From Zobellia uliginosa (GTDB lineage: Bacteria; Bacteroidota; Bacteroidia; Flavobacteriales; Flavobacteriaceae): DNA of 64,000 bases. Shown here piece after piece: positions 63,706-64,000 of the stretch; within the stretch, counting starts at the first letter, position 1; each line of letters opens with the position of its first letter. The stretch lies in contig NZ_FTOB01000003.1 in the NCBI RefSeq assembly GCF_900156625.1, positions 372,001 through 436,000 on the forward strand, read 5' to 3'. Made by a program: the position numbers and the translations under genes. The notes beneath the pieces are model-generated. The model saw nothing but the letters and a program-made list of their open reading frames with translations. It was not told the DNA's origin and made no database searches.

Positions 63706-64000
63706 AGCAATTGTTTGATAGTAAAACGAAAACTTAAGGTTTTGTGTTTATACGGCTCGGGAAAGGGGGCTTATATTCGATGGGTGACCAAAAGATCGAC
63801 AAAAGGTATGTGAGTTCTTTAAAAGGCAATGGTCGACTTATCCTTTTAACGGAATAAAGTGACTTTTGTCTCTCGGTTTATAGAGGTGAGAGCTGGGGGA
63901 GGGGGTAAAATAAAGGAGGAAATAATGCTCGAATGGCACCTTTTGTGAACACGAGAGAAATCGGTTTTTAAGAAAATCGGAAGAAAAAATTGGTGTAGCG
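63706..64000. other. intergenic region to the right edge
   Basis: No gene could be supported. A Shine-Dalgarno-like AAAGGAGG occurs at 63913-63920, but the ATG after it opens only a seven-codon frame. Confidence 0.4.

Noticed and set aside
63913-63949. AAAGGAGG followed by ATG near the right edge
   Set aside because: The ATG opens only seven codons before TGA, and Shine-Dalgarno sequences are not used much in this group; probably chance.
63142-64000. RNA gene or attachment site in the right-hand gap
   Set aside because: No cloverleaf, no CCA-like end and no integrase nearby; only the terminator and two tiny ORFs could be supported.

Overview
The window reads as a chromosomal segment of a marine-type Flavobacteriaceae (Bacteroidota), in the neighbourhood of Zobellia, Maribacter or Arenibacter. 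The evidence is a complete SusC/SusD polysaccharide utilisation locus (PUL) with a hybrid two-component regulator, a PorP/SprF-type protein of the type IX secretion and gliding family, many lipoproteins with Bacteroidota-style lipoboxes, A-rich leaders with almost no Shine-Dalgarno sequences, and repeated TAnnTTTG promoter elements. I see no rRNA, tRNA, CRISPR array, transposase or phage gene. Gene density is high and both strands are used.

Layout. 1-4.6 kb (minus): a DUF5107 protein cut by the left edge, a retinol-saturase/phytoene-desaturase-like flavoprotein, a secreted SGNH esterase and two small membrane proteins. 4.7-10.8 kb (plus): a Tat-exported Gfo/Idh/MocA oxidoreductase, then three surface or periplasmic lipoproteins (PhoX/DUF839-like, di-haem peroxidase, double FAS1). 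11.0-13.6 kb: an AraC-family regulator followed by two target units (a MoaF-like secreted protein; a CPxC coiled-coil protein plus an NmrA-like reductase). Both units carry the same duplicated operator at the same distance from the promoter. 13.6-15.8 kb (minus): aldose 1-epimerase and GAPDH. 16.4-21.1 kb: a PD40 protein, a PorP/SprF-SPOR fusion and a LuxR-type regulator whose receiver domain lacks the phosphoacceptor Asp. 21.2-24.8 kb: TauE/SafE transporter, nitroreductase, a seven-copy heptamer repeat, a KdnA-like aminotransferase and a secreted DUF1080 protein.

25.1-38.5 kb is the PUL: SusC, SusD, an internal terminator, a divergent GH115-like protein, a divergent GH92 protein and the hybrid sensor/regulator. 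The enzyme pair suggests a glucuronic-acid- and mannose-containing glycan. The GH92 protein has Gln where the family normally has its catalytic acid.

38.5-52 kb is mostly housekeeping on the minus strand: tpx, dgkA, an LtaS-like phosphotransferase, ftsK, lolA, lptF/G and ribBA, then a peroxiredoxin-thioredoxin-small protein cluster and an NhaC antiporter. The dihydrolipoyl dehydrogenase is divergent on the plus strand. 52.1-63.1 kb holds a DUF1624-type membrane acyltransferase-like protein, an FMN reductase, pabB, tilS, a DsbD-like protein, a penicillin-acylase-family hydrolase and a ComM/YifB ATPase. The last 0.8 kb carries two previously easy-to-miss minus-strand ORFs encoding single-pass membrane proteins of 32 and 33 residues.
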